Source: Demequina lutea
Lineage (GTDB): Bacteria > Actinomycetota > Actinomycetes > Actinomycetales > Demequinaceae
DNA length: 64,000 bases
Assembly (NCBI RefSeq): GCF_013409005.1
Contig: NZ_JACBZO010000001.1
Span: forward strand, 1,612,001-1,676,000
Direction of reading: 5' to 3'
Each line of letters begins with the position of its first letter. The stretch's first letter is position 1. The position numbers and the translations under genes were made by a program. The notes beneath the pieces were generated by a model that saw nothing but the letters and a program-made list of their open reading frames with translations, was not told the origin of the DNA and did not search any database. Shown piece after piece: positions 51,907-62,722 of this stretch.

Positions 51907-52805
51907 TCATTGACCTTCCTCGCACCACCACGGTGGACATCAACGCCGAGCTTCTCAGACTCCGAAAGGAGGGCGGCGTCGTCACGATCGGCCGCGTCAT
52001 GACGCTGGTCATCGACGCCACGGACGCCGATGCCGAAGAGGCCATCAGCACCGCGAACGTCGCGTCGCGAGAACACCCTTGCCGCATCATCGTGTTGTCC
52101 CCGCAAGAGGAATCGGAGGATCTCGGCGGCCAGATTCGGGTGGGCGGCGACGCGGGCGCATCCGAGGTCATCGTGTTGAAGCCTCCGCTCAGCGCGATGG
52201 ACCATGCGGACGCCCTGATCACTCCCCTACTGCTTCCCGATGCGCCGATCGTCGCGTGGTGGGCATCTGTCGTTCCCCTCGTGCCCTCCGCGACCGGCAT
52301 CGGTGGGATGGCGCAACGGCGCATTACCGACGCCAAGGGTGCTTTCAACCCGCCGGCCGTGTTGTGCGCCCTGGCGGACGCATACACGCCCGGCGACACG
52401 GATCTCTCGTGGACCCGGATCACGCGTTGGCGTGCTCTGCTCGCCTCGGCGCTCGAGCAGGTCTCGGATCAGCGCGTCACAAAGGCGCGCTTGCACGGAG
52501 ACGTGAACTCGCCGTCAATCTTGCTGATGGGCGCGTGGCTCCGGGGGGCTCTTGGCTGTGAGTTCGAGGCTATCTACGATCCAGAGGCGACGGGGCTCGT
52601 CTCGGTGTGTCTCGATACCCCGTCGGGCTCGATCAAGATCGACCGCCCCGATGGGCACAACGCGACCCTGACCCAGCCGGGCCAACCTCCGCACATCATC
52701 ACCTTGCCCTCGCGCACTCAAGGCGAGTGCCTCGCCGAAGAACTGCGCCGCATGGACAACGATCCCGTCTACGGCGAGGCATTGCGACGGGTTGTGAACT
52801 GCTGA
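51903..52805 (+). CDS. opcA: glucose-6-phosphate dehydrogenase assembly protein OpcA
   Basis: The 300-residue protein of the OpcA family (Actinobacteria and Cyanobacteria), required for full Zwf activity. It has the family ending RTQGECLAEELRRMDNDPVY and the core PDAPIVAWWASVVP. ATG 51903 is coupled to zwf. Its stop overlaps pgl by one base. Confidence 0.95.
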
Positions 52806-53521
52806 TGCGGAGCGTCGTGGTCTACGCCAACCAGCAGGCCGTTGCAGACGCAACGGGTGCGCGCCTCGGCGTCGCCCTCTCCGACGTGATCGCGCAACGC
52901 GGCGTCGCGCACGTCGTGCTCACCGGCGGAACCGTGGGCATCGGGCTCCTCGCCTCCCTTGCGTCCTCACCCCTCGTGGGGCTCATCGACTGGACCAGCG
53001 TGCACGTGTGGTGGGGCGACGAGCGCTTCGTCGGCGCTCGTGACGCAGACCGCAACGAGGGCCAGGCTCAACGCGTGCTCCTGGGCATCGTGCCCCTTCC
53101 CGAGGAGAATATCCATCGGATGGGTTCCGCCGACGAATTCCCCACCGCCGAAAGCGCCGCCGCCGCCTATGCGGCCGAGGTCGCCGCCCACGGCACCCCC
53201 GCGTGGGATGTGCTGTTGTTGGGAGTGGGTCCCGATGGCCACGTGGCATCGCTCTTTCCGGGCCATCCCGTCTATGCGGCCGCGGATCTGGTCGAGGCGG
53301 TCGCTGTGCACGACTCCCCCAAGCCACCGCCCAACCGTGTCAGCCTGAGTCTCGCTTCGATTAATCGCGCTCGAGAGGTGTGGGTCGTGGCTGCGGGCGA
53401 GGCCAAGGCCGCTGCCGTGTCCGGCGGACTTGCGGGCGACAAAAACCTCCCCGTGGCAGCGGTCGCGGGAACCGAGCGCACTCTTTGGCTCATCGACGCG
53501 TCGGCCTCCACCGAGATCTAG
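52805..53521 (+). CDS. pgl: 6-phosphogluconolactonase
   Basis: The 238-residue SugarP_isomerase-family protein hydrolyses 6-phosphogluconolactone. Motifs are VVLTGGTVGIGLLA, VHVWWGDERFV, LLLGVGPDGHVASLFPGH and RVSLSLASINRAREV. It completes the zwf-opcA-pgl coupled unit. Confidence 0.95.
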   Translation: MRSVVVYANQQAVADATGARLGVALSDVIAQRGVAHVVLTGGTVGIGLLASLASSPLVGLIDWTSVHVWWGDERFVGARDADRNEGQAQRVLLGIVPLPEENIHRMGSADEFPTAESAAAAYAAEVAAHGTPAWDVLLLGVGPDGHVASLFPGHPVYAAADLVEAVAVHDSPKPPPNRVSLSLASINRAREVWVVAAGEAKAAAVSGGLAGDKNLPVAAVAGTERTLWLIDASASTEI

Positions 53522-53618
53522 CGCGGCTCCCCTGAGGCGCGCTGGCAGGTCCCGGCCAGGCTCGCGGCTACTCGCGCTCGCGCCCGCCGTGTTGCACGCC
53601 GCACCTGCGAATCGTGGA

Positions 53619-53900
53619 CTAGTGCTTCTTGCCCATCAGCAGCTCACGGCCGTCGACCTGCACTCCGTCCGCCGCAGGAATGAGTGAGTTCACTGTCGCG
53701 ACGATGGCATCGATGTTGAACTCATCCGGCTTGGAGTAGATCTCCTCACCGTCGGCTCGGAAGGTGAAGACCCCCCTGCTGCCGGTCTTCAGCGCCACAG
53801 ACTCGACGCGGCCACCAAACTCCTCAAGCAACCGGGTTTGTGCCTCCGTTGCTCGCGGCAGATATCCACACGGGACGCAGTATTCGATCTCAATCTTCAT
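53619..53900 (-). CDS. Rdx/SelW-family thioredoxin-like protein
   Basis: The 93-residue protein has the SelW/SelT/SelH fold with an N-terminal CxxC (C8-V-P-C11) on the first strand, then GYLPRATEAQTRLLEEFGG and SRGVFTFRADGEEIYSKPD. Standard Cys rather than selenocysteine is encoded. Its partner is unknown. GGAGG precedes ATG 53900. Confidence 0.9.
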   Translation of the reverse strand: MKIEIEYCVPCGYLPRATEAQTRLLEEFGGRVESVALKTGSRGVFTFRADGEEIYSKPDEFNIDAIVATVNSLIPAADGVQVDGRELLMGKKH

Positions 53901-53983
53901 GTCGTACCTCCACAGGGGACAGCAACGAAAGTCGAGATCGCATTCCCACGGCCGCGCGATATACGCCAGACGACTGGCGCGCG

Positions 53984-54343
53984 CTACTCCGCGGCGACGA
54001 AGCCGCGACGCGCGCGCAGTGCGTCGAGCGCCTCGTTGAGGAGCTCCTGCCCCTCCGCCTCGGTACGACGCTCCTTCACGTATGCAAGGTGGGTCTTGTA
54101 GGGCTCATTGCGCAGGGGCTCAGGCGGGTTGTTGGGATCCAGCCCACCAGGGAGCCCACAACGGGTGCAGTCCCACTCGGCAGGGATCTCCCGGTCGTCG
54201 CCCACGGCGAAGCTGGGTCTCGTCACGTGGCCCTTCGCGCAGTAATACGAAAAGACCTCGCGGGGTGCGGACTCGCCGCGCTCTGCCTCGCCCATAGGGC
54301 CGGCGCCGACGCGCGACCCACGAATAGCACTACCACCTGCCAT
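53984..54343 (-). CDS. rbpA: RNA polymerase-binding protein RbpA
   Basis: The 119-residue actinobacterial transcription factor stabilises the sigma-A holoenzyme and open complex. Its zinc motif is YYCAKGH and DCTRCG, and the tail (PYKTHLAYVKERRTEAEGQ) is the sigma-interaction region. It is in the expected place beside secG and the glycolytic genes. Confidence 0.95.
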   Translation of the reverse strand: MAGGSAIRGSRVGAGPMGEAERGESAPREVFSYYCAKGHVTRPSFAVGDDREIPAEWDCTRCGLPGGLDPNNPPEPLRNEPYKTHLAYVKERRTEAEGQELLNEALDALRARRGFVAAE

Positions 54344-54373
54344 GGTGTATTCCCTTGATGCGTCTGGGGCTGG

Positions 54374-54619
54374 TTAGCCCGCGTATTTTTGAATGAGGCC
54401 GATCAGCACGATCGACATCCCCCATACGACCGCGACCCCCCACGTAATGCGAGAGAGGTTGCGCTCACCGACAGCCGAACTCTGGATGCCCGAGGCAATG
54501 CCTCCACCGAACACATCGGTGATGCCTCCACCGCCCCCGCGATGCACCAGCACTAGGGCGACAATGAGCACGCTCGTCAGCAGCAACAGCACCCACAAGA
54601 CGATGGAAAGAATATGCAC
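54374..54619 (-). CDS. secG: preprotein translocase subunit SecG
   Basis: The 81-residue, two-helix membrane protein has the SecG loop VHRGGGGGITDVFGGGIASG followed by the second helix. It is the usual neighbour of tpiA. Confidence 0.94.
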   Translation of the reverse strand: MHILSIVLWVLLLLTSVLIVALVLVHRGGGGGITDVFGGGIASGIQSSAVGERNLSRITWGVAVVWGMSIVLIGLIQKYAG

Positions 54620-54738
54620 GATTCTCCTCGTTCACAAGACATTGGCTACAGGATACGCGACGTACAGCGCCGCGCTCACGCCTGGGCCGCGAGCGGCACC
54701 CTGCCGCGCCCAACCTGGCACGCGGCAGGGTGCGAACG

Positions 54739-55527
54739 CTAGGCCGTGACGTGCTCCAAGAAACGGACGATCTTCGCGAACTCCTCGGGGTCGAGACTTG
54801 CGCCACCTACGAGGCCGCCGTCGACATCGGGCTCCGCCATGAGCTGCGCGATCGAGCTCGACTTCACCGAGCCGCCATAGAGAACGCGAACGCCCGCAGC
54901 AAGTTCGGGGCTGTAGAGCTCCGCGAGCTTGCCGCGGATCGCTCCACACACTTCCTGAGCGTCTGCCGGGGTCGCGACCTCACCAGTTCCGATGGCCCAC
55001 ACGGGCTCATAAGCGATGACGACGTCCTTGGCCTGCTCGGCCGGGATGCCCGCGAGCGAACCCTCGACCTGAGCGAGCGTGTAGGACACCTGGTCGCCTG
55101 CCTTGCGGATGTCGAGACCCTCACCCACACACACGATGGGGACGATCCCATTGTCGAACGCGGCCTTGGCCTTGGCGGCAACGGTGGCATCCGACTCGCC
55201 GTGGTATTCGCGACGCTCGGAGTGGCCGACGACGGCGTAGTCGCAGCCGAGCTTGGCCAGCTGCGAGCCGGAGACCTCACCGGTGTACGCACCGGACGCG
55301 TGCTCGGAAATGTCCTGGGCGCCGTACTTGATCTCGAGCTTGTCGGCGTCGATCAGTGTCTGCACCGACCGCAGCGAGGTGAAGGAGGCCATGACGGCGG
55401 CCTCGACCTTGGTGAAGTCATGCTTTGCGTCACGCAAAAGCCAAGCGAGCTTCTGCACGGTATGCGTGGCCTCGAGGTGGTCGAGGTTCAGCTTCCAGTT
55501 GCCTGCAATGAGCGGTGTACGTGCCAT
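54739..55527 (-). CDS. tpiA: triosephosphate isomerase
   Basis: The 262-residue TIM barrel has IAGNWKLN at the start, active His in [13 protein letters not shown], catalytic Glu in [12 protein letters not shown], and the phosphate-binding [12 protein letters not shown]. It follows pgk by 3 bp. Confidence 0.97.
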   Translation of the reverse strand: MARTPLIAGNWKLNLDHLEATHTVQKLAWLLRDAKHDFTKVEAAVMASFTSLRSVQTLIDADKLEIKYGAQDISEHASGAYTGEVSGSQLAKLGCDYAVVGHSERREYHGESDATVAAKAKAAFDNGIVPIVCVGEGLDIRKAGDQVSYTLAQVEGSLAGIPAEQAKDVVIAYEPVWAIGTGEVATPADAQEVCGAIRGKLAELYSPELAAGVRVLYGGSVKSSSIAQLMAEPDVDGGLVGGASLDPEEFAKIVRFLEHVTA

Positions 55528-55530
55528 GGT

Positions 55531-56724
55531 CTAGCCCTCCAGAACGGCGAGGCCGGGAAGGACCTTGCCCTCGAGCAGTTCGAGCGACGCGCCGCCACCC
55601 GTGGAAATGTGGCCGAAGCCGGCCTCGTCGAAGCCGAGGATGCGGACCGCTGCGGCAGAGTCGCCGCCGCCAACCACGGAGAATCCGTCGGAGTCGATCA
55701 TGGCTTGAGCGACGGCCTTGGTGCCTCCCGCGAAAGCGGGGAATTCGAACACGCCCATGGGGCCGTTCCACACGATGGTCTTCGCGTCGACGATCTTCGA
55801 GGCGAAGAGCGCCGCCGAGTCAGGACCGATGTCCAGGCCGATGCGATCGGCTGGAATAGCGTCGGCCGCCACCACGTCAAACTCGGCGTCGGCGGCGAAG
55901 CCGGTCGCGGCAAGGATGTCGGTCGGGAGAACGATCTCCACGCCCTTTTCCTCGGCCGTGGCCAGGTAGCCCCTGACCGTGTCGAGCTGGTCCTCTTCGA
56001 GCAGAGACTTGCCCACCTCGAAGCCCTTGGCCTTGAGGAAGGTGAAGACCATTCCGCCGCCGATGAGGATGCGGTCCGCCTTGGTCAGCAGGTTGGCGAT
56101 GACGCCCAGCTTGTCAGAGACCTTCGAGCCGCCGAGAACGACGACGTACGGACGGGCGGGGTCGGTCACTGCCTTGCTGAGCGACTCGACCTCCTTCTGG
56201 ACCAACAGTCCAGCGGCTGCGGGAAGAACCTTCGCGATGTCATAGACAGACGCCTGCTTACGGTGAACAACGCCGAAACCGTCCGAGACGAACACGTCGG
56301 CAAACGCGGCGAGCTCGGCGGCGAGCGCTTCGCGCTCCTCGTCAACCTTGGAGGTTTCGCGGGCATCGAAGCGCACGTTCTCGAGCATGGCCACCTGGCC
56401 GGGCTGAAGCGCTGCGACCGTGGCCTTGGCGGACGGGCCGACCAGGTCATCGGCGAGCGTGACGGGCTTGCCGAGGAGTTCGGCAAGACGAGCGGCGGCG
56501 GGGGCCAGCGAGTACTTGGCCTCGGGCTCGCCCTTGGGGCGACCGAGGTGCGCCGTCACGATGACGGAGGCGCCCGCGGCGAGCAGTTTCTCGATGGTCG
56601 CGACGGAGGCGCGCACGCGGCCGTCGTCGGTAATGGTGGTGCCGTCGAGCGGCACGTTCAGGTCGGAGCGAACCAGGACCTTCTTGCCGGTCAGGTCACC
56701 CAAGCTGTCAATTGTCTTCAGCAT
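55531..56724 (-). CDS. pgk: phosphoglycerate kinase
   Basis: The 397-residue two-domain kinase has [35 protein letters not shown] and [13 protein letters not shown] near the end. A terminator-like hairpin stands between gap and this gene, so expression may be partly separate. Confidence 0.97.
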   Translation of the reverse strand: MLKTIDSLGDLTGKKVLVRSDLNVPLDGTTITDDGRVRASVATIEKLLAAGASVIVTAHLGRPKGEPEAKYSLAPAAARLAELLGKPVTLADDLVGPSAKATVAALQPGQVAMLENVRFDARETSKVDEEREALAAELAAFADVFVSDGFGVVHRKQASVYDIAKVLPAAAGLLVQKEVESLSKAVTDPARPYVVVLGGSKVSDKLGVIANLLTKADRILIGGGMVFTFLKAKGFEVGKSLLEEDQLDTVRGYLATAEEKGVEIVLPTDILAATGFAADAEFDVVAADAIPADRIGLDIGPDSAALFASKIVDAKTIVWNGPMGVFEFPAFAGGTKAVAQAMIDSDGFSVVGGGDSAAAVRILGFDEAGFGHISTGGGASLELLEGKVLPGLAVLEG

Positions 56725-56747
56725 GTGAATCTTCCTTCGTCGTGACA

Positions 56748-56790
56748 GAAAAACGTCCGCACACGCATGGTGCGTGTACGGACGTTTTTC
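56748..56790. terminator. terminator between gap and pgk
   Basis: A near-perfect long stem (56748-56767 with 56771-56790, one mismatch) has GAAAAA/TTTTTC ends. It can terminate transcription from gap on the minus strand. Confidence 0.75.
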
Positions 56791-56799
56791 ACTGGAATG

Positions 56800-57900
<1,101 letters not shown>

Positions 57901-57979
57901 TTACTACGGAGCGTCCACGGCCGGTGCGACGTAAGTCCCCAAAATGCGAGCACTCAAACGCACTCGCAACAGCCTCGCG

Positions 57980-58957
57980 CTAGCGGAGAAACTCCGGGCT
58001 GATCCCGGCCTCGGTGTCGGGAATTCCGAGGTCCTTGGCCATCTTGTCTGCCGTCGCGAGCAGCCTGCGAATTCGCCCCGCCACCGCGTCCTTTGTCAGT
58101 GGCGGCGTCGCGAGCCTTCCGAGTTCTTCAAGAGACGCATCGCGATGCGCGATCCGCAAGGTTCCAGCCTCGCGAAGGTGCTCCGGCACCTCGTCGCCGA
58201 GAATCGCAAACGCCCTTTCGACCCGTGCGCTCGCGGCGACCGCGGCTTGAGCCGAGCGGCGCAGGTTTGCATCGTCGAAGTTCGCGAGCCTGTTGGCGGT
58301 ACCACGCACCTCACGCCGTGTGCGCTTCTCCTCCCACTCGAGCACCGAGTCGTGCGCCCCGAGACGTGCGAGCAGCGCCGAGATCGCGTCGCCGTCACGA
58401 ATCACAACCCGATCCACTCCCCTGACCTCGCGGGACTTCGCGGTGATACTGAGCCTGCGTGCAGCGCCGACCAGCGCCAGCGCGGCCTCCGGGCCGGGCG
58501 ACGTGACCTCGAGGCTCGCAGAACGACCGGGCTCCGTGAGCGAGCCGTGGGCGAGAAAAGCCCCACGCCACGCGGCCACAGTGTCCTCGATTGAGCCGCT
58601 CACCACTTGAGGAGGCAGTCCCCTGACCGGACGGCCTCGGTGATCGAGCAGTCCGGTCTGCCTCGCGAGCGACTCGCCCTCCTTCACGACGCGAACCACG
58701 TAACGGTTTCCACGCTTGAGCGCACCACCGGACACGACGATGATTTCGGACCCGAGGTTGTACACCTCGTGGATGAAGGTGCGCAGCCGACGCGCAGAAG
58801 CTGCCGTGTCGAGCTCGGCCTCAATGACGATGCGTCCGGACACGATGTGGAGACCACCAGCGAATCTCAGCGTGGTGGCGATTTCCGCCTTGCGTGCGGA
58901 AACCTTCTCTACCGTGACGCGCGCGAGCTCGTCCTTCACCTGTGCCGTGAGCGCCAT
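57980..58957 (-). CDS. whiA: sporulation regulator WhiA homolog
   Basis: The 325-residue DNA-binding protein is made of a degenerate LAGLIDADG-homing-endonuclease N-terminal region and a C-terminal helix-turn-helix ([20 protein letters not shown]). WhiA controls cell division genes with WhiB in Actinobacteria. It is 5 bp downstream of yvcK, as usual. Confidence 0.96.
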   Translation of the reverse strand: MALTAQVKDELARVTVEKVSARKAEIATTLRFAGGLHIVSGRIVIEAELDTAASARRLRTFIHEVYNLGSEIIVVSGGALKRGNRYVVRVVKEGESLARQTGLLDHRGRPVRGLPPQVVSGSIEDTVAAWRGAFLAHGSLTEPGRSASLEVTSPGPEAALALVGAARRLSITAKSREVRGVDRVVIRDGDAISALLARLGAHDSVLEWEEKRTRREVRGTANRLANFDDANLRRSAQAAVAASARVERAFAILGDEVPEHLREAGTLRIAHRDASLEELGRLATPPLTKDAVAGRIRRLLATADKMAKDLGIPDTEAGISPEFLR

Positions 58958-58962
58958 GGGGA

Positions 58963-59922
58963 CTATCCTCTCATCCCCTGGGGTGCACCCGCCGCCCCAA
59001 GCTCCTCGATGAGGTGAGAGAACTCCCTCGCGAGGCGATCCACGTCATGCCGATCGGTGGCATCGGCCCGCTTCATGTTGGCGAACACGAGCCTCGAACC
59101 CCACGCCTCAACTTCGACCTTGAGCAACGGATCGGCTCCGTGCGAGACATCCGCGAGGACGACTGCGGGCCGGAATCTAGGCTCGATCCTCCGCAAGGCG
59201 CGCACGTCGTCGGCGCGATCCGCGCCCGAGGTCTCGACATCGTCGTATGCAATATTCAGAACAAGGATCGTGCGATCCGACGCCGCCACCAATTCGTCTG
59301 CGACCGGCTTCACTAAGAAATGCACCAGGACCGATGTGTACCAAGAGCCGGGGCCGAGCACTACCAGGTCCGCGTTTCGAATCGACTCAAGTGTCGCGGC
59401 CGGAACGTGCGGCGATGAAGGGTGGATGCCTAGCCCCGACACGATGCCATTCGCCGTCGCGACCGCCACTTGACCCCTGACGAGACGGGGACCGTCAACG
59501 CCCTCGACCGTGGCGGAGATTTCCAGGGGCTCAATCGCGAGGGGAAGAACCCTGCCCTGAGCGCGGAGGAGCTTTGCCACCCAGTCAAGGCCGTCAACCA
59601 CGTCCCCAGTGCGTTCCCAAAGGCCAGCTATCAGTAAATTTCCCAGCGAATGTCCGTTGAGGGGCCCGGGCGTGGAGAAGCGTGTTTGCAGAACATCCCG
59701 CCACGTACGACCCCACTCGCCGTCATCGCACAATGCGCTGAGCGCCATCCGAAGATCGCCGGGGGGCACGATGCCCATTTCCTCTCGAAGTCGCCCAGAC
59801 GAGCCCCCGTCGTCGGCAACCGTCACAATCGCGGTGAGCCGCTCGGTGAGTGGCCTAAGAGCGCTGAGACTCGCAAAGAGGCCGTGACCGCCGCCCAGGG
59901 CCACGACGCGCGGCCCAGTCAC
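58963..59922 (-). CDS. yvcK: YvcK/CofD-like protein (gluconeogenesis factor family)
   Basis: The 319-residue protein has [38 protein letters not shown] and [18 protein letters not shown]. It is needed for growth on gluconeogenic carbon and for cell-envelope balance in characterised species. Its GTG overlaps the rapZ stop. Confidence 0.95.
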   Translation of the reverse strand: MTGPRVVALGGGHGLFASLSALRPLTERLTAIVTVADDGGSSGRLREEMGIVPPGDLRMALSALCDDGEWGRTWRDVLQTRFSTPGPLNGHSLGNLLIAGLWERTGDVVDGLDWVAKLLRAQGRVLPLAIEPLEISATVEGVDGPRLVRGQVAVATANGIVSGLGIHPSSPHVPAATLESIRNADLVVLGPGSWYTSVLVHFLVKPVADELVAASDRTILVLNIAYDDVETSGADRADDVRALRRIEPRFRPAVVLADVSHGADPLLKVEVEAWGSRLVFANMKRADATDRHDVDRLAREFSHLIEELGAAGAPQGMRG

Positions 59923-60839
59923 GACATCGGCCTGTCCCTGTGAGTCACCCGGACGTGGAGTCCCTGTGACCGAAGGGCCTCACCCAATGCCTCGGCGATG
60001 GCGACCGAACGATGCTTGCCGCCGGTGCAACCGATCCCTATGGTCACCGAGTGCTTGTCGTACGAGCGATACAAGGCCAACACCTCGCCCAAGAGGGACG
60101 CATATTGCGTCACAAACTCCTGCGCACCCTCAGAGCCGAGCACGAAATCCCTCACGGCGGGATCGAGGCCGGTCAGCGGCCGCAAGGCCGGAACCCAGTG
60201 CGGATTGTGGAGAAATCTGGCGTCAGCGACGAAATCGGCATCGGACGGAAGACCGTTGCGGTACCCGAAGGAGACGACGTTGACCGTCAGCGGAATATCG
60301 TGCAGGCCCACCTCCGAGGTGATGGTCTCGCGAAGCTCATGGACGTTGAGTTTGCTCGTGTCAATGGTCAGATCGGCTCGGTCGCGCAGCGTTCCAAGCA
60401 ACGCACGTTCCCTCGCGATGCCTTCGAGCAGCGTTCCGTCACGTTGCAGAGGGTGGGGACGTCTTGCCTCCTCGAAGCGCCGCACCAACACCTCGTCAGA
60501 CGCGTCGAGGAATACCAATCGAACGGGGATGCCTCGTTCTGAGAGGTCGTCCACGACGGCGTCGAGGTCTTGGAAGAACTCCCCTCCCCTCACATCCACG
60601 ACGGCGGCGACCCGGTCATGTGGCTCTCTCCCCACCATTGCCACGAGGCCACCGAGAAGCTGTGGAGGCAGGTTGTCCACCACATACCAACCCAGATCGC
60701 CCAACACTCCTGCTGCGTGGGTTCGTCCCGCACCCGACATGCCGGTGAGAATCATCACCTCGGGCGGAATGGTGGGCGCGTCGAAACTGGGCTTGGGGAA
60801 GCCCGAGGGATACGTGACCGGGTTCGGCTCGTCCGTCAT
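59919..60839 (-). CDS. rapZ: RNase adapter protein RapZ
   Basis: The 306-residue protein has an N-terminal P-loop kinase-like domain (GMSGAGRTH at 33-41, so the usual Walker A Lys is Arg, as is common in this family) and a C-terminal domain with CTGGKHRSVAIAEAL. It overlaps uvrC and yvcK by four bases each. Confidence 0.94.
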   Translation of the reverse strand: MTDEPNPVTYPSGFPKPSFDAPTIPPEVMILTGMSGAGRTHAAGVLGDLGWYVVDNLPPQLLGGLVAMVGREPHDRVAAVVDVRGGEFFQDLDAVVDDLSERGIPVRLVFLDASDEVLVRRFEEARRPHPLQRDGTLLEGIARERALLGTLRDRADLTIDTSKLNVHELRETITSEVGLHDIPLTVNVVSFGYRNGLPSDADFVADARFLHNPHWVPALRPLTGLDPAVRDFVLGSEGAQEFVTQYASLLGEVLALYRSYDKHSVTIGIGCTGGKHRSVAIAEALGEALRSQGLHVRVTHRDRPMS

Positions 60840-62713
60840 GTCTCCAGGATGCCATCCCGGCCGTGAAGACTCGCGTGAATCGCCCGCGCCGTGGCCTCTC
60901 CGACTCCTGGCACCCTCGCAATTTGCTCCGCCGAGGCCTCCTTGAGGCCCGCCAGCGAACCGAAGTGTCGCATCAATGCGATCGACCGCGTGGGGCCCAC
61001 GCCTGGAATCTCATCGAGCGTCGAGGCAGTCATGGCCTTTCCTCGCTTGGCTCTGTGGTTCTTGATGGCGAAGCGGTGAGCCTCGTCACGGACCCGTTGG
61101 AGCAGATAGAGCGACTCCGATCCACGGGGCAGGATCGCTGGATACTCCTCTCCAGGTAGCCAGACCTCTTCCAGCCTCTTCGCGAGGCCGACGACGGGAA
61201 TGTCAGGGACACCCACGGCGTCCATCGCCCTGCGCGCCGCCGCGACCTGAGGAGGGCCTCCGTCGACGACAACGAGTTGCGGCGGATAGGCGAACCGTGC
61301 CGTCTCCCGCTCCTCCGGGGAGAGTCGCGCCTCCTCGATGTAGCGCGCAAACCGCCTGGTCAGCACCTCGGTCATGGCCGCCGTGTCGTCGACAGCGTCA
61401 GCCACCGAAAACTGCCGATACTCCTTCTTCTTGGCCAATGCGTCTTCGAACACGACCATCGACCCCACCTGATGGGTGCCCTGAGTGTGCGAGATGTCGT
61501 AGCACTCGATCCGCAATGGCGCCTCCACCAAGCCGAGGTGATCCTGAAGATCCCGAAGGGCCGCCGAGCGCGTCGTGAGATCTGACGCACGTTTGAGCCG
61601 ATGCTGGTCAAACACCTGCTGCGCGTTCTTCGCACCGGACTGAGCAAGTTCGGCCTTCTTGCCGCGGGTAGGCACCCTGATGGACACCGACGCGCCCCTC
61701 AAGCCGCGAAGATAGGCGCCAATCACCTCGCCGTCGGTGGGTTCACACGGAACGAGAACCTCGGCAGGGATGGATTCTGCGGTGTCGTACGCCTCTTGGA
61801 GCAAGGCGTTCACCATTTCGGCCGGGGTCAACGGTTCGGGCTTGTCGACCACCCAACCGCGCTCTCCGACGATGCGACCGTCGCGGACGTAAAACACGTG
61901 CGCCGCGGCCTCAAATTCGTCGTCCACCAGGCTGAAGACGTCCGCATCCGTGCCCTGGGCAAGGACGACCGCGTTTCGCTCGAGGACACTCGTGAGCGCA
62001 CGGAGCCTGTCCCTCGCCCGCGCGGCCACCTCGAAGTCTTCGCGCTCGGACGCCGCGACCATGGTGTCCGTCAGGTCGCGGATCAGCGGCTTCGCATCGC
62101 CCGCAAGCACCTGGCACACCCGTTCCGCAAGCAACCGGTGCTCGGCTTCCCCGATCTTGCCAACACAAGGGGCCGCACACTTGTCGATATACCCCAGGAG
62201 GCACGGTCGCCCCTGGCGCTCGGCCTTGTGAAACACGGCTGGCGCACACGTGCGCATCGGCAGGACGGTCAGGAGAGCATCCACGGACTCGCGAATCGCC
62301 CACGCCTTGGCGTACGGCCCGAAATAGCGCACGCCCTTCTTGCGCGCTCCACGCATGACCTGCATGCGAGGAACGGCCTCGTTCATGGTGACCGCGAGGA
62401 ACGGGTAGGACTTGTCGTCCTTGAAGACCACATTGAAGCGGGGGTCGTACTCCTTGATCCACGTGTGCTCAAGGACGAGCGCCTCGACCTCGTTGCGCAC
62501 CACTGTCCATTCGACCGACGCGGCCGTCGTCACCATCGTTCGCGTGCGTGGATGAAGCGCGCTCAGCGGTTGAAAGTAGTTCTGCAGTCGCTGCCGGAGG
62601 TTCTTGGCCTTTCCGACGTACACGACCCGGCCGTGTGCATCGCGGAAGCGATAGACGCCCGGTTGAGTGGGGATCGTCCCCTGCGCGGGGCGATAGTCGG
62701 CGGGATTGGCCAC
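60836..62713 (-). CDS. uvrC: excinuclease ABC subunit C
   Basis: The 625-residue nucleotide-excision-repair nuclease has an N-terminal GIY-YIG domain (QPGVYRFRDAHGRVVYVGKA), a UVR motif in the middle, the RNase H-like C-terminal nuclease (LRIECYDISHTQGTHQVGS, LVVVDGGPPQVAAA) and two helix-hairpin-helix repeats at the end (LDEIPGVGPTRSIALM, ARVPGVGEATARAI). It is standard length. Confidence 0.97.
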   Translation of the reverse strand: MANPADYRPAQGTIPTQPGVYRFRDAHGRVVYVGKAKNLRQRLQNYFQPLSALHPRTRTMVTTAASVEWTVVRNEVEALVLEHTWIKEYDPRFNVVFKDDKSYPFLAVTMNEAVPRMQVMRGARKKGVRYFGPYAKAWAIRESVDALLTVLPMRTCAPAVFHKAERQGRPCLLGYIDKCAAPCVGKIGEAEHRLLAERVCQVLAGDAKPLIRDLTDTMVAASEREDFEVAARARDRLRALTSVLERNAVVLAQGTDADVFSLVDDEFEAAAHVFYVRDGRIVGERGWVVDKPEPLTPAEMVNALLQEAYDTAESIPAEVLVPCEPTDGEVIGAYLRGLRGASVSIRVPTRGKKAELAQSGAKNAQQVFDQHRLKRASDLTTRSAALRDLQDHLGLVEAPLRIECYDISHTQGTHQVGSMVVFEDALAKKKEYRQFSVADAVDDTAAMTEVLTRRFARYIEEARLSPEERETARFAYPPQLVVVDGGPPQVAAARRAMDAVGVPDIPVVGLAKRLEEVWLPGEEYPAILPRGSESLYLLQRVRDEAHRFAIKNHRAKRGKAMTASTLDEIPGVGPTRSIALMRHFGSLAGLKEASAEQIARVPGVGEATARAIHASLHGRDGILET

Positions 62714-62722
62714 GACGTCAGC

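Noticed and set aside
54730-56745. 671-codon plus-strand open frame
   Set aside because: Antisense to tpiA and pgk, both with unambiguous catalytic motifs.
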